A DNA stretch of 64,000 bases from Sedimentitalea arenosa. GTDB taxonomy: Bacteria; Pseudomonadota; Alphaproteobacteria; Rhodobacterales; Rhodobacteraceae. Below, one piece after another: positions 8,235 through 17,292 of this stretch; position 1 is the stretch's first letter, and each line of letters starts with the position of its first letter. The notes beneath the pieces were generated by a model. The model worked only from the letters and a program-made list of their open reading frames with translations. It ran no database searches and had not been told where the DNA came from. The stretch covers positions 248,001 to 312,000 of the forward strand of contig NZ_JAELVR010000001.1 of assembly GCF_016428585.1 (NCBI RefSeq), read 5' to 3'. The position numbers and the translations under genes were made by a program.

Positions 8235-9878
8235 TCAGGTCCCCTGGACGATTTCACGCACATATGTGCCCGGAGAATCGGCCAACGGCACATGCTTCTC
8301 CGACCCCAGTTGTTCCGGAGCTTTCACCTGAGTTCCAGCGCGTTCTTCGAGCCATTTGGCCCAGTAGAGCCACCAGCTGCCCTCGTTGGTTTCGGCCCCC
8401 TTCAGATAGGCTTCCGAGCTCGCATGATCGCCCTTGTTGGTCATGAAACGCGCCTTGGGGTTGCCCGGCGGGTTGATGATCGCCTGGATGTGGCCCGATT
8501 GGCTGAGAACGAACTCGTTGTCGCCACCGAAGGCCTGCATCGACAGATAGCAGCCTTCCCACGGGGTGATGTGGTCGGTGGTGCCACCGACGACGAACTT
8601 GTCGCATTCGACCTTTTTCAGATCCACCTTGGTGTCCAGCACCGAAATGTCGGCCCCTTCGCGTGCACCGCCCTTTTCCAGCAGCGAAATCATGTCGCCA
8701 TGAAGGGCCGCGGGCAGGTTCGTGGTGTCGGCATTCCAGAACAGGATGTCGAAGGCGGGCGGCTCGTTGCCCAGCAGGTAGTTGTTGACCCAGTAGGACC
8801 AGATCAGGTCGTTGGGCCGCAACCAGGCAAAGGCCTTCTGCAGGTCCTTGCCCGGCAGCACGCCTTTGGAGCGTGAGAAGAGCCGGGCCAGTTCCAGCGT
8901 CTCGAAATTGGCGAACAGACCCATGGTGGTGTCCTTTGCGCCTTCGACGTTCAGGATTGCCACCAGCAGCGAGAACGAGTTCGCCCGCTTGATGCCCTTG
9001 GCGGCCCAGTAGGCCATGAGCAGCGCTGCTGTGATTCCGCCGGAACAGGCCCCGACAAAGTTGAGATCTTTGGACTTGGTGATCTCGCAGGCGACTTCCG
9101 AGGCGCGATCGAGCGCCAGGAGGTAATCGTCCATGGCCCAGTCAGAGTGTTCTTCCCCCGGGTTGCGCCAACTGACGATAAAGACCTGGTGGCCTTGCTC
9201 GAGCAGGAACTCCACGGCCGACCGGCCAGGCGCGAGATCCCAGATATAGAACTTGTTGATCTGGGGCGGGATGATGAAAACCGGGCGTTTGAACACCTTT
9301 TCGGTTTTCGGCTTGTACTGGATCAGTTCGAGGATGTCCTCGCGATAGATCACCTGGCCTTCGCTGGTGCCGAGATTCTCGCCGACCTTGAACTTGGATT
9401 TGTCCACCATCGAGGGCAGGCCGCCATTGTTGACCATGTCCTCGATCAGGTGCTTGGCGCCGGATACGAGGTTCTGCCCGCCGGTCTCCAGCGTCGTCTT
9501 CATCGCGGCGGGGTTGCCCATCAGCATGTTGGTCGGCGCGACGCTGTCGGTGAGGATCGACGTCAAAAGGTTCACCCGCAGCTTGGTGCGCTGATCCATG
9601 TCCAGGGAATCGACCCATTCGGTCAGGCCACGTGACCAGGTCAGGTAGGATTGCATCAGCGACTTGTACGCCGGATTCGACGTCCAGATCGGGTCGTTGA
9701 AGCGCTTGTCGCCACGTTCGGGCTGGGTCTGGGACCCGCCGGTGAGGCTGGCAAAGGTGTCCTGCACCGCGTCGAAATAGGCTGAGAAGAGCTTGTCGGG
9801 TTGCCTCAGCGAGGCGGAGTAGAACTCGCCCATGGCTTTCGCGAGGTCAACAGAAGTCTCTATGGTTTTCTTCGGCAT
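8235..9878 (-). CDS. phaC: Class II-type PHA synthase
   Basis: Polymerises (R)-3-hydroxyacyl-CoA into PHA. 547 residues, shorter than the class I enzyme at 19954 and without its long N-terminus. The lipase-like box is GACSGG with Cys278 as nucleophile; Asp435 (TTDHITPW) and His463 (SGHIQ) complete the triad. The ACSGG box and nearby residues resemble pseudomonad class II synthases, while class I enzymes carry GYCIAG. The ATG at 9878 follows AGGAGGAG. It lies between phaJ (13 nt gap) and the medium-chain-type phaZ (2 nt gap), a complete hydratase-synthase-depolymerase cassette. Class assignment is by motif only. Confidence 0.9.
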   Translation of the reverse strand: MPKKTIETSVDLAKAMGEFYSASLRQPDKLFSAYFDAVQDTFASLTGGSQTQPERGDKRFNDPIWTSNPAYKSLMQSYLTWSRGLTEWVDSLDMDQRTKLRVNLLTSILTDSVAPTNMLMGNPAAMKTTLETGGQNLVSGAKHLIEDMVNNGGLPSMVDKSKFKVGENLGTSEGQVIYREDILELIQYKPKTEKVFKRPVFIIPPQINKFYIWDLAPGRSAVEFLLEQGHQVFIVSWRNPGEEHSDWAMDDYLLALDRASEVACEITKSKDLNFVGACSGGITAALLMAYWAAKGIKRANSFSLLVAILNVEGAKDTTMGLFANFETLELARLFSRSKGVLPGKDLQKAFAWLRPNDLIWSYWVNNYLLGNEPPAFDILFWNADTTNLPAALHGDMISLLEKGGAREGADISVLDTKVDLKKVECDKFVVGGTTDHITPWEGCYLSMQAFGGDNEFVLSQSGHIQAIINPPGNPKARFMTNKGDHASSEAYLKGAETNEGSWWLYWAKWLEERAGTQVKAPEQLGSEKHVPLADSPGTYVREIVQGT

Positions 9879-9891
9879 CGTCCTGCTCCTC

Positions 9892-10359
9892 CTATCCTAC
9901 GACCATGGCCAGCAGTTCCGCGACCACGGCAGGCTTTTCGGCCCCGTCGGCCTGCAGCGTGGCCTCGAGCCGCATCAGCTGGTTGCCGCCGCCCTTGTCG
10001 TCCACTCCGACCAGCTTGTAGCGCGCACGCACGGTCGATCCGGCCAGGACCGGCGCGAGGAAGCGTACCTGGCTCAGGCCGTAGTTGAGCATCGCCTTGG
10101 CATCCTTCGGGGCCACTTCGGCACTTTCTGCCGCGGCCGCAAGCAACGACAGCGTCAGGAAGCCGTGCGCGATCGGACCGCCGAAGGGGCTGTGCTTGGT
10201 GGCTTTTTCGACATCCACATGAATCCACTGGTGATCTCCGGTCACGTCGGCAAAGCCGTTGATCATCTGCTGATCCACGACGACCGGATCGGACTCGCCG
10301 AAGTCGTGGCCAATGCACTCTGCGAGAGTCTTGGTCGAATAGTTGTCAGGCTGTGCCAT
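9892..10359 (-). CDS. phaJ: MaoC-like (R)-specific enoyl-CoA hydratase
   Basis: Hot-dog-fold hydratase that supplies (R)-3-hydroxyacyl-CoA from beta-oxidation intermediates. 155 residues. The hydratase-2 catalytic motif is visible as ADVTGDHQWIHVD followed by PFGGPIAHGFLTLSL. The ATG at 10359 is preceded by GGAGGAG. First gene of the phaJ-phaC-phaZ-DUF445 unit, so substrate supply for the class II synthase is the likely role. A NodN-like hydratase with another substrate is the alternative; sequence alone does not separate them. Confidence 0.82.
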   Translation of the reverse strand: MAQPDNYSTKTLAECIGHDFGESDPVVVDQQMINGFADVTGDHQWIHVDVEKATKHSPFGGPIAHGFLTLSLLAAAAESAEVAPKDAKAMLNYGLSQVRFLAPVLAGSTVRARYKLVGVDDKGGGNQLMRLEATLQADGAEKPAVVAELLAMVVG

Positions 10360-10850
10360 TCCGGGCGCTCCTCCGTCTTGGTTGGTCCGGGCAGCGTTCC
10401 AGGGGGCATATTCTGCGAGAGGTCTTTGCGGAATTGTACCCTTCTTGATCGCCGGACCCCGGATATGCTGGGTCTTTCATCAAATCGTGGCAAGTTTAAC
10501 AGGACGGAAGCGTCGCACCATGCCCTAAACGTGAAGATGGGAGTGTCGAACGTCACGTTCCGGACGGTGTCGTCTGAATATGACGCCACGTTCCATACAA
10601 AGCGTCATTCGATCGGGGTTGGGGCGGTATCGGTCTGTGGGATGCACGGCGGCCGAGTCGGAGGCATGCTTGTCCAGAAAAGCAAGACCTAAGTCTGTCG
10701 ACACCGTTTGTGTCGTGCCCCGCACACAGGGCCCGGCACTGTACGAAAACAGAAAGAAGTCGCGGAATCAGCTTGCGCGGTTCGCACCGCTCTGACCGTG
10801 TCCTGCATACTGCGCGCCCCGTAGGCAGACGGGGCGCTGAAATGGGGCAG
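10360..10850. other. 491 bp noncoding stretch between phaJ and csp
   Basis: I see no convincing gene here: open frames are short, lack ribosome sites and family resemblance. It must hold the phaJ promoter. It contains a direct repeat of CACGTTCC (10554-10561 and 10587-10594, 33 bp apart) and a GTCGACAC element near 10699. No exact CTGC-N3/4-GCAG motif was found, unlike the other PHA promoters. Confidence 0.5.
10814..10837 (-). terminator. GC-rich hairpin after the cold-shock gene
   Basis: Eight-base perfect stem GCGCCCCG / CGGGGCGC with an 8 nt loop, 14 nt past the csp stop on the minus strand. There is no T-run, so it may be a weak terminator or an mRNA-stabilising 3' end. Confidence 0.5.
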
Positions 10851-11057
10851 CTAGAGGGGTTTGAGGTTGGCGGCCATTTCGCGGCCGTCCCGGCCCTCTT
10901 CGAGGTCGTAATTGACCTTCTGGTTGTCGGCCAGGCCCGTCAGACCCGAGCGCTCGACGGCAGAGATGTGCACGAACACGTCCTTGCCCCCGGCATCGGG
11001 CGCGATGAAGCCGTACCCTTTCGTCGTATTGAACCATTTCACGGTGCCAGTCGGCAT
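10851..11057 (-). CDS. Cold-shock protein (CspA family)
   Basis: Single cold-shock domain RNA chaperone, 68 residues, cytoplasmic. RNP1 (KGYGFI) and RNP2 (VFVHI) motifs and the leading GTVKWFN are intact. ATG at 11057 after an AGGAGAC-like site. Monocistronic between a 3' hairpin and a 200 bp upstream region shared with the divergent ArsC-like gene. Rhodobacterales carry several paralogues, so no specific gene name is given. Confidence 0.95.
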   Translation of the reverse strand: MPTGTVKWFNTTKGYGFIAPDAGGKDVFVHISAVERSGLTGLADNQKVNYDLEEGRDGREMAANLKPL

Positions 11058-11268
11058 GTCCCGTGTCTCCTTCTAATTTATCTTCATCCCGACATCGCGG
11101 GACACACGACAGCACGACCCCCGGACCAGCATCCTGCCAACGCATTCGGGTGCAGATTCCAAGCATGTACTGAACTTTAAAATTGCACGCCCGCAGCAAA
11201 AATCAAGAAAAAGGGGCTGCAAATCCGTCAACAGGCGGATATCCCGCAGGAGAATTTGGAGGGTGGAA

Positions 11269-11694
11269 ATGCGTCTTTTTGGATTGAAAAACTGCGATAC
11301 CTGCCGCAAGGCGTTGAAATCTCTGCCAGATGCACGGTTCATCGATGTGCGCAGCGACGGCGTGCCGGAAGAGTTGCTCGTTTCCGCGCTCGATCAATTT
11401 GGCGACGCTTTGCTCAACACGCGGTCAACCACATGGCGGGGCCTTGATCAGAACGAGCGCGCGGAACCGCCCCTGGATCTGCTGAAGAAACATCCGACGC
11501 TGATGAAACGACCGCTTATCGAGTCGCACGACGGGCAGCTGTTTCTTGGCTGGACCGCCGAGGTCAGGAGCGCCCTCAACGTCGACAGAGCCACGACGGA
11601 TCAGGCCAGGCGGCCCATGATCCGGTCGACGGAGAGCGGGCCGGCCCCTTTGACCACGATGATGAGCAGCACGGTGATCCACAGCAGACGTTGA
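11269..11694 (+). CDS. ArsC/Spx family (arsenate reductase-like) protein with C-terminal run-on
   Basis: Thioredoxin-fold protein with the redox motif CDTCRK near the N-terminus and the ArsC-type segments LLNTRSTTWRGL and HPTLMKRPLIE. Members are usually about 110-115 residues, ending shortly after LGWTAEVRSAL; here the frame continues about 30 residues (RATTDQARRPMIRST onward) until 11694 and overlaps the convergent bufD gene by 94 bp. The extension has no family character, suggesting loss of the normal stop. Start chosen at ATG 11269, after GGAGGG; a GTG at 11263 is in frame. The true substrate of this subfamily (often called YffB-like) is unknown. Confidence 0.83.
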   Translation: MRLFGLKNCDTCRKALKSLPDARFIDVRSDGVPEELLVSALDQFGDALLNTRSTTWRGLDQNERAEPPLDLLKKHPTLMKRPLIESHDGQLFLGWTAEVRSALNVDRATTDQARRPMIRSTESGPAPLTTMMSSTVIHSRR

Positions 11695-12149
11695 TCGAGG
11701 ATCAGGCTGCCTGACAGGCCGTCAAACCACGCGCCAAGGGTTTGGGGGTCTGATGCGCCATGCCCGATGACGTCGGTTGCCGATTGCATCAGGATGAAGC
11801 CGATCATCCCGATGGACGCGAGGCGGCTCAGCAGACCGATCACGATCAGGGCCGGCAGGATGAATTCCGCCCATGTTCCGGCAAGGGCGACGGCCCAGTG
11901 GAACACGCCGAGTTGCGAGCTGTCATAGCCGGCCGCTTCCATGGCGCGCGGGAAGATCTGAACATAGGCACCGTCGGACGGGAACAGGATGCCGAAAAAC
12001 CCGTCGCCCAGCTTGGTGGCCGCGGATTTCCAGAAATAGACCAGCAGCACAGCCGCGAAGGTGAACCGGGCAAGCGTCGGCAGGATAAAGCCCGATTGCC
12101 TGTCCAGCCAGTCGAACAGGGCGTTGTGCAGCGTGGCGAGCTTGGTCAT
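11601..12149 (-). CDS. bufD: DoxX family membrane protein, BufD of the bufferin operon
   Basis: 182-residue integral membrane protein of the DoxX/DoxD family with about four hydrophobic helices (for example FTFAAVLLVYFW, FILPALIVIGLL, LLWITVLLIIVV). Starts 3 nt after the bufC stop, closing the DUF2282-DUF692-DUF2063-DoxX gene order that defines bufferin operons. In that system the DoxX member is thought to serve export or membrane steps, but its role is not settled. Its 3' end overlaps the run-on of the convergent ArsC-like frame. Confidence 0.87.
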   Translation of the reverse strand: MTKLATLHNALFDWLDRQSGFILPTLARFTFAAVLLVYFWKSAATKLGDGFFGILFPSDGAYVQIFPRAMEAAGYDSSQLGVFHWAVALAGTWAEFILPALIVIGLLSRLASIGMIGFILMQSATDVIGHGASDPQTLGAWFDGLSGSLILDQRLLWITVLLIIVVKGAGPLSVDRIMGRLA

Positions 12150-12152
12150 CGT

Positions 12153-12908
12153 TCAGTCTTTCGGTGTGAGGGAAATCAGCGCCTGGCCCGAAAGAAGCAG
12201 GGCCAGCGGCGCGGAGAGATCGAACCGGGGATGGTCGTCCAGAGCGAGGTCATAGGCCGCGCCGATCGTCTCACCCTGCCACAACGCGGCCAGCCAGGTC
12301 GCGGCTCCCGGAGGCAAGGCGTACGGAACCGGATCGAACCCGGGCCGCGTGATCAGAACGTCCTGCGCAACCGGAACAGGTTTCGGCGCGTTCTGCTCTG
12401 TGTTGAAGCGCCAGATGCCGTGGATCGGCCAGTTCGACCGCAACACGTTGGCAGCGGGCGCAAGGGTCACTCTGCAGTCCATCAAGCGTTCGGGTGACAT
12501 CTTGCCCAGCGTCGCGGGATCGATCGCCTCGCTGTCGGCGGCATGATACGAGCGGCGCAGCGCCAGTTCCAGCCGTGCGACATCGCCGAGATATCCGAGA
12601 TGTGCCAGTTGCGGCAGGTTCGAAAGGAAGTCGGGAAAATTCTTGCCGAAACGTATCATGAGCGGCGAGTCGGGCGGGTTGTCGCACAGGTAGAGGCGGG
12701 CGAGACCGTTGATGTTCTCGCGTCCGAGAACCCTCGTGATTACCGGGAATCCGGTTGCCAACGCGTCCGTCAGCGAGACGACGACATTGTTGCGATAGAC
12801 GTTGAAACGCCGTGTGGTCGGACGGCCGTTGCCATCGGTCAACCCGTCTGGGACAGGCTGTGCGGGATCCAGCAGCGCATCGCAAAAATGGGCTTGCGAC
12901 ACTGTCAT
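12153..12908 (-). CDS. bufC: DUF2063 protein BufC, partner of the MNIO enzyme
   Basis: 251 residues with the DUF2063 N-terminal hallmarks FNVYRNNVVVSLTDALATGFPVI region and a central FPDFL... helical part. In bufferin biosynthesis the DUF2063 protein acts as recognition partner that helps the DUF692 enzyme modify cysteines of the precursor. The ATG at 12908 overlaps the bufB stop (ATGA), consistent with stoichiometric production of the BufB-BufC pair. No metal-binding signature of its own is evident. Confidence 0.9.
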   Translation of the reverse strand: MTVSQAHFCDALLDPAQPVPDGLTDGNGRPTTRRFNVYRNNVVVSLTDALATGFPVITRVLGRENINGLARLYLCDNPPDSPLMIRFGKNFPDFLSNLPQLAHLGYLGDVARLELALRRSYHAADSEAIDPATLGKMSPERLMDCRVTLAPAANVLRSNWPIHGIWRFNTEQNAPKPVPVAQDVLITRPGFDPVPYALPPGAATWLAALWQGETIGAAYDLALDDHPRFDLSAPLALLLSGQALISLTPKD

Positions 12909-13762
12909 GCCTGCACACGGCTCAACGCGGCCTGCGCGCGTTCGGCTTCCGCACCTAGCACCGGCCAGTCGGGCACGTCATTGTCCCACTCGACCAGAAC
13001 AGGCTTGGGGCCGGTCCGCTCCAGCACGATATCGAGTAGGCGCCAGACCGGGTCGATCACCGGGGCTCCGTGGTTGTCGATCAGAAGCGGTGCGCCGGCA
13101 TCGTCGGCATCCTCGTCGTGTCCGCCAACGTGAATCTCGCCAACCTCGTGCAGCGGGTAGGCGTCGATATAGGCCTGGGGCGACGTGCCGAGATTGGTTG
13201 CCGAGACGAACACGTTGTTCACGTCCAGAAGCAGGCCGCAGCCGGTCCGCCGGCAGAGCTCCGCAAGGAAGTCGGTTTCACTCCAGGTGCTGGTGTCGAA
13301 GGCCAGATAGCTCGACGGGTTTTCAAGGAGCATGCGTCGGCCCAGTCGCTCCTGAACCTGGTCGATATGCGCGGCGACCCTGTTGAGCGTGTCCGCCGTG
13401 TAGGGCAGGGGGAGCAGATCGTTGAAAAACGCGCCGCCATGGGTCGACCACGCCAGATGTTCGGAAAAGCTCGCAGGCTTCAGCCAACCCACCAGATGCG
13501 CGAGACGGTCAAGATGCGCCTCGTCAAGCGGGCTCTCGCCGCCAATGGACAAGCCGACACCGTGCACCGAAATCGGAAAACGCTCCGACAGGCTTCGCAG
13601 TTGGGCGAGCGGTCGGCCGCCATCGCCCATGTAGTTCTCAGCGTGGATCTCCAGCCAGCATACTGGGCCTCGATCGCGGCCGATATCTGCAAAGTGTTGC
13701 GGCTTGTATCCGACGCCCGGTGCCGGTGGCAGTGTGTCCTTGCGGCTTGTGACATCCAGCAT
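12905..13762 (-). CDS. bufB: DUF692/MNIO multinuclear iron oxidase BufB
   Basis: TIM-barrel enzyme of the DUF692 (MNIO) family, 285 residues. Family members use two or three irons to modify cysteines of ribosomally made peptides; bufferin enzymes form thiooxazoles. Diagnostic stretches are WLEIHAENYM near residue 35, VHGVGLSIGG, FSEHLAWS, LLENPSSYL, LLLDVNNVFVSA and EIHVGGHDE, which supply His, Glu, Asp and Asn metal ligands. It lies 69 nt downstream of the bufA precursor, with a small GGGG-ATAGT-CCCC hairpin between, and overlaps bufC. Confidence 0.94.
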   Translation of the reverse strand: MLDVTSRKDTLPPAPGVGYKPQHFADIGRDRGPVCWLEIHAENYMGDGGRPLAQLRSLSERFPISVHGVGLSIGGESPLDEAHLDRLAHLVGWLKPASFSEHLAWSTHGGAFFNDLLPLPYTADTLNRVAAHIDQVQERLGRRMLLENPSSYLAFDTSTWSETDFLAELCRRTGCGLLLDVNNVFVSATNLGTSPQAYIDAYPLHEVGEIHVGGHDEDADDAGAPLLIDNHGAPVIDPVWRLLDIVLERTGPKPVLVEWDNDVPDWPVLGAEAERAQAALSRVQA

Positions 13763-13831
13763 GACGGGCCCGACAGTCGTGAAAGGGGTTGCCGGGCGGG
13801 GGGATAGTCCCCGGCCCGGTCTGTTGATCGC

Positions 13832-14134
13832 TTATGCGGGGAGGTCCCGCTCGAGCGCGCTCAGAGAGCCCTTGCGCTCGGTGCCGTCGGCCATCGCCGG
13901 CAAGTCCATGCTTTCGCAGGTTCCGGCATCGACCAGCGTCCAGGCGTTGCCCTGGTAGTCGACGGTCGACGTGCCCGCGCAGGTGGTGCCGGGGCCGGCG
14001 GCGCAGTCGTTCTGGCCGGCCAGGGACACGCCATAGCACTTTTCCTTGGATTGGGCGCTGACACTGCTGCTGGTGGCCGCCATCGCGGCGGCGACGGCTC
14101 CGGCGACGGCGATGGTCTTGACGGTGGTGGACAT
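13832..14134 (-). CDS. bufA: DUF2282 bufferin precursor BufA
   Basis: 100-residue secreted precursor peptide. A signal peptide (about residues 1-27, ending SVSA before Gln28) precedes a core with four cysteines: Cys33 (EKCYGV), Cys44 (NDC), Cys52 (TTCAG) and Cys73 (GTCE). This spacing fits DUF2282 bufferin 1 peptides, whose central cysteines are oxidised by the MNIO enzyme and which bind copper in the periplasm. The residues after Cys73 form an unusual charged tail ([15 protein letters not shown]). The ATG at 14134 follows GGGAGA. First gene of bufABCD. Confidence 0.9.
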   Translation of the reverse strand: MSTTVKTIAVAGAVAAAMAATSSSVSAQSKEKCYGVSLAGQNDCAAGPGTTCAGTSTVDYQGNAWTLVDAGTCESMDLPAMADGTERKGSLSALERDLPA

Positions 14135-14303
14135 GAGGGTCTCCCGGTCTGTTTCGAAAATTGCGATGCTGCCAGCGTATTGACACCAGGCAAGGCCGTG
14201 AAGTCACGAGCCCGTGTCTCACGGTCCCGTCAATGACCGTGACGTTTCACACCGCCCGAGCCTTGGCAAACCGGGCGAATCGACCGGGAATGTTTCAAAC
14301 CGG

Positions 14304-14328
14304 CCCGGGCCGCGGAGCCGCGGCCGGG
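14304..14328 (-). terminator. Hairpin after thrS
   Basis: Near-perfect GC stem (12 bases against 11, one bulged G, 2 nt loop) beginning 9 nt after the thrS stop on the minus strand. It lacks a T-run. Likely 3' end of thrS, separating it from bufA. Confidence 0.55.
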
Positions 14329-14336
14329 CGCTTGTG

Positions 14337-16316
14337 TTACAACTGGTCCGGCGGTGTCGCCTCGCGTCCGAGCGCCTGTGCAACATCCGCCAGCGGCTGG
14401 ACACTGGTCTGCTTCTCGCCAAGCCGGCGAACCGATACGGTCCGTTCCTCGACCTCGCGCGCGCCCACGGCGAGGATCACCGGAACCTTGCCGACGGAGT
14501 GTTCGCGGACCTTGTAGTTGATCTTCTCGTTCCGGATGTCGGCCTCGGCGCGCACGCCGGCGGCCTGAAGCTCGGCGACGACCTCGTGCACGTAGTCATC
14601 CGCTTCGGAGGTGATCGAGGCCACGACCACCTGTCGAGGGGCCAGCCAGAACGGCAGCTTGCCCTCCCAGTTCTCGATGAGAATTCCGATGAAGCGTTCG
14701 AACGAGCCGAGGCAGGCGCGGTGCAGCATATAGGGGCGATGCTTGTCGCCATCCGCGCCGATATAGCTGGCGCCGAGCCGCTCCGGCAGGTTGGGGTCCA
14801 CCTGGAAGGTGCCGCATTGCCAGACCCGCCCGATCGCATCGGTCAGGTAGAAGTCGAGCTTGGGGCCGTAGAACGCGCCATCGCCCGGCTCCAGCACGTA
14901 GTCGCGCCCAACCGCCTTGATCGCGTTTTCCAGCGCCCCTTCGACATGGTCCCAGCTTTCGTCAGAGCCGACGCGCTTTTCGGGCCGGGTGGCAAAACGG
15001 ATTTCGAATTCCGGAAAGCCAAGTTCGCGATAGACGCCAGCGAGGAAGTCGATGAAGCGCGCACACTCCTCCTGAATCTGATCCTCGGTGCAGAAGATAT
15101 GCGCGTCGTCCTGGGTGAACCCGCGCACCCGCATGATGCCGTGCAGGGCACCGGACGGTTCGAACCGCGCGCAGGAGCCGAATTCGGCCAGCCGCAAGGG
15201 CAGGTCGCGATAGCTTTTCAGGCCCTGGTTGAAGACCTGCACGTGACAGGGGCAGTTCATCGGCTTGAGCGCGTTGATCCGCGTTTCGGCGCGGTTCTTG
15301 GCGCTGGCATCATCGTGTTCCCCATCCCGGCTCTCGTCGACTTCGACGATGAACATGTGATGCTGATACTTGTCCCAGTGGCCGGATTTTTCCCAAAGCT
15401 TGCGGTCCACGACCTGCGGCGTGTTGATCTCGTGATAGCCGCCGGCGCGCTGCTTGCGGCGCATGTAGTCCTGCAATTGGGTGTAGATCGTCCAGCCGTT
15501 CGGGTGCCAGAACACCTGACCCGGCGCTTCTTCCTGCATGTGAAACAGATCCATCTCGCGGCCCAGCTTGCGGTGGTCCCGTTTGGCAGCCTCTTCCAGC
15601 ATGTGCAGGTGGGCCTTCAGCTTTTCCTTGCTGGTGAAGGCGACGCCGTAGATACGCTGCAGCATCGCGCGGTCGCTGTCACCACGCCAATAGGCGCCGG
15701 CGATGCTCATCAGCTTGAACGCGTCGCCCGGAACCTGCCCGGTGTGTTGCAGGTGCGGCCCGCGGCACAGGTCCTGCCAGTGCCCGTGCCAATACATGCG
15801 CAGCGGCTCGTCGCCCGGAATCGCCTCGATCAGCTCGACCTTGTAGGGTTCGTTGTTGGCCTCGTAGAACTTGATTGCCCGGTCGCGGTCCCAGACCTCG
15901 GTGGTCACCGGATCGCGCTTGTTGATGATCTCCTTCATCTTCTTTTCGATCAGGCCCAGGTCTTCGGGCGTGAACGGCTCTGCGCGGTCGAAATCGTAGT
16001 ACCAGCCGTTTTCGATGACGGGTCCGATGGTGACCTTGGTGGCGGGCCAGATTTCCTGCACGGCGCGGGCCATGATATGAGCCAGATCATGGCGCACCAG
16101 CTCGTTGGCCTGCGCCTCGTCCTTCATGGTGTGAATGGCGATGCTGGCGTCACTGTCGATCGGCCAGGCCAGATCCCAATGACGACCGCCGACCGTGGCG
16201 CTGATCGCCTTCTTGGCGAGCGAGGTCGAGATGTCTGCAGCGACCTCGGCCGCGGTGACACCCGCGTCGTAGGATCGTGCATTGCCATCGGGAAGGGTGA
16301 GGGTGATCTGAGCCAT
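14337..16316 (-). CDS. thrS: Threonine--tRNA ligase
   Basis: Class II aminoacyl-tRNA synthetase charging tRNA-Thr; cytoplasmic. 659 residues, normal length. Visible in order: N-terminal TGS domain ([19 protein letters not shown]), editing domain with HDLAH and CRGPHL, catalytic core with [10 protein letters not shown] and [23 protein letters not shown] motif 2, zinc ligands Cys and His, and the anticodon-binding domain ([15 protein letters not shown]). Start chosen at ATG 16316 after GAGGAGG because the TGS domain begins there; the open frame extends upstream without homology. Confidence 0.97.
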   Translation of the reverse strand: MAQITLTLPDGNARSYDAGVTAAEVAADISTSLAKKAISATVGGRHWDLAWPIDSDASIAIHTMKDEAQANELVRHDLAHIMARAVQEIWPATKVTIGPVIENGWYYDFDRAEPFTPEDLGLIEKKMKEIINKRDPVTTEVWDRDRAIKFYEANNEPYKVELIEAIPGDEPLRMYWHGHWQDLCRGPHLQHTGQVPGDAFKLMSIAGAYWRGDSDRAMLQRIYGVAFTSKEKLKAHLHMLEEAAKRDHRKLGREMDLFHMQEEAPGQVFWHPNGWTIYTQLQDYMRRKQRAGGYHEINTPQVVDRKLWEKSGHWDKYQHHMFIVEVDESRDGEHDDASAKNRAETRINALKPMNCPCHVQVFNQGLKSYRDLPLRLAEFGSCARFEPSGALHGIMRVRGFTQDDAHIFCTEDQIQEECARFIDFLAGVYRELGFPEFEIRFATRPEKRVGSDESWDHVEGALENAIKAVGRDYVLEPGDGAFYGPKLDFYLTDAIGRVWQCGTFQVDPNLPERLGASYIGADGDKHRPYMLHRACLGSFERFIGILIENWEGKLPFWLAPRQVVVASITSEADDYVHEVVAELQAAGVRAEADIRNEKINYKVREHSVGKVPVILAVGAREVEERTVSVRRLGEKQTSVQPLADVAQALGREATPPDQL

Positions 16317-16539
16317 GTCGGCCTCCTCGTCGGTTTGGCGCCCACTGAACGCCCGGTTGCGGGTTATATGTTGTCGCGTTTTGACCCCGTGTACAGGGCG
16401 AGTCAACCAAGGAAAACGCGCAGAACACGCACTGGGACGGCAAAGTTTAATCCGCACACCGCTCTTGTCACCCGGCAGGGAATCCCGATTGAAGTCAGGC
16501 GGAAGCCGTGCATGATCGAGGGTCTGGAAGGAGACCCAC

Positions 16540-17292
16540 ATGCCCACAGAGACGTTCCTCGAGACCCCGCAAGCACGCCGGATCGCCTATCACCTGACGC
16601 CCGGGACGGGGCCGTGCATCGTGTTCCTGGGAGGGCTGAAATCGGACATGGAGGGCACCAAGGCCGTCCACCTCGAATGCTGGGCAAAAGGGCAGGGGCG
16701 TGCCTTCCTGCGTTTCGATTATTCCGGACATGGGGAAAGCAGCGGCACGTTCACCGATGGATGCATCGGCGACTGGGCGGAGGACACGCGTGCCGCCGTG
16801 TCGGTCCTGACCGATGGCCCGCTGCTGGTCGTCGGTTCCTCGATGGGCGGATGGCAGGCCTTGCTGCTGGCACGCGCGGTGCCCGAGCGGATCGCGGGGC
16901 TCGTGACCATCGCCGCCGCGCCCGACTTCACCGAGGACGGATATTGGGCCAGCTTCACCGATGCACAGAAACACGCGCTGAAGACCGTGGGCCATGTGGA
17001 ACTGCCGTCCGACTACATGGAACCCTACATCATCAGCAAACGGATGATCGAGGACGGAAGGCGCCATCTGGTCCTGCGTGATCCGCTGCATCTTCCCTTC
17101 CCCAGCCGGTTCTTGCAGGGCACCGCCGACACCGCCGTGTCGACCGACACCGCCCTGCGTCTGCTTGAACATGCGACCGGGCCGGACATGCGCCTGACCC
17201 TGGTCAAGGATGCGGATCACCGGTTTTCCGATGATGCCTGCCTCGATTTGATCGAAGAAGCGATCACGGACGTTCTTGCGGCGATCGACTGA
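16540..17292 (+). CDS. Alpha/beta hydrolase (serine esterase-like)
   Basis: 250 residues, no signal peptide. Nucleophile elbow [13 protein letters not shown], an oxyanion region [23 protein letters not shown], an acid-strand region [11 protein letters not shown] and a terminal histidine region KDADHRFSD. This pattern is that of ABHD10/YqiA-like carboxyl-ester or thioester hydrolases; substrate not predictable. ATG at 16540 follows GAAGGAGA. Its stop shares one base with the next start (TGATG), so the two genes are coupled. Confidence 0.85.
   Translation: MPTETFLETPQARRIAYHLTPGTGPCIVFLGGLKSDMEGTKAVHLECWAKGQGRAFLRFDYSGHGESSGTFTDGCIGDWAEDTRAAVSVLTDGPLLVVGSSMGGWQALLLARAVPERIAGLVTIAAAPDFTEDGYWASFTDAQKHALKTVGHVELPSDYMEPYIISKRMIEDGRRHLVLRDPLHLPFPSRFLQGTADTAVSTDTALRLLEHATGPDMRLTLVKDADHRFSDDACLDLIEEAITDVLAAID

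Noticed and set aside
16317-16539. Possible T-box or leader attenuator before thrS
   Set aside because: No T-box sequence or Thr-codon-rich leader peptide is visible; T-boxes are not expected in alphaproteobacteria.
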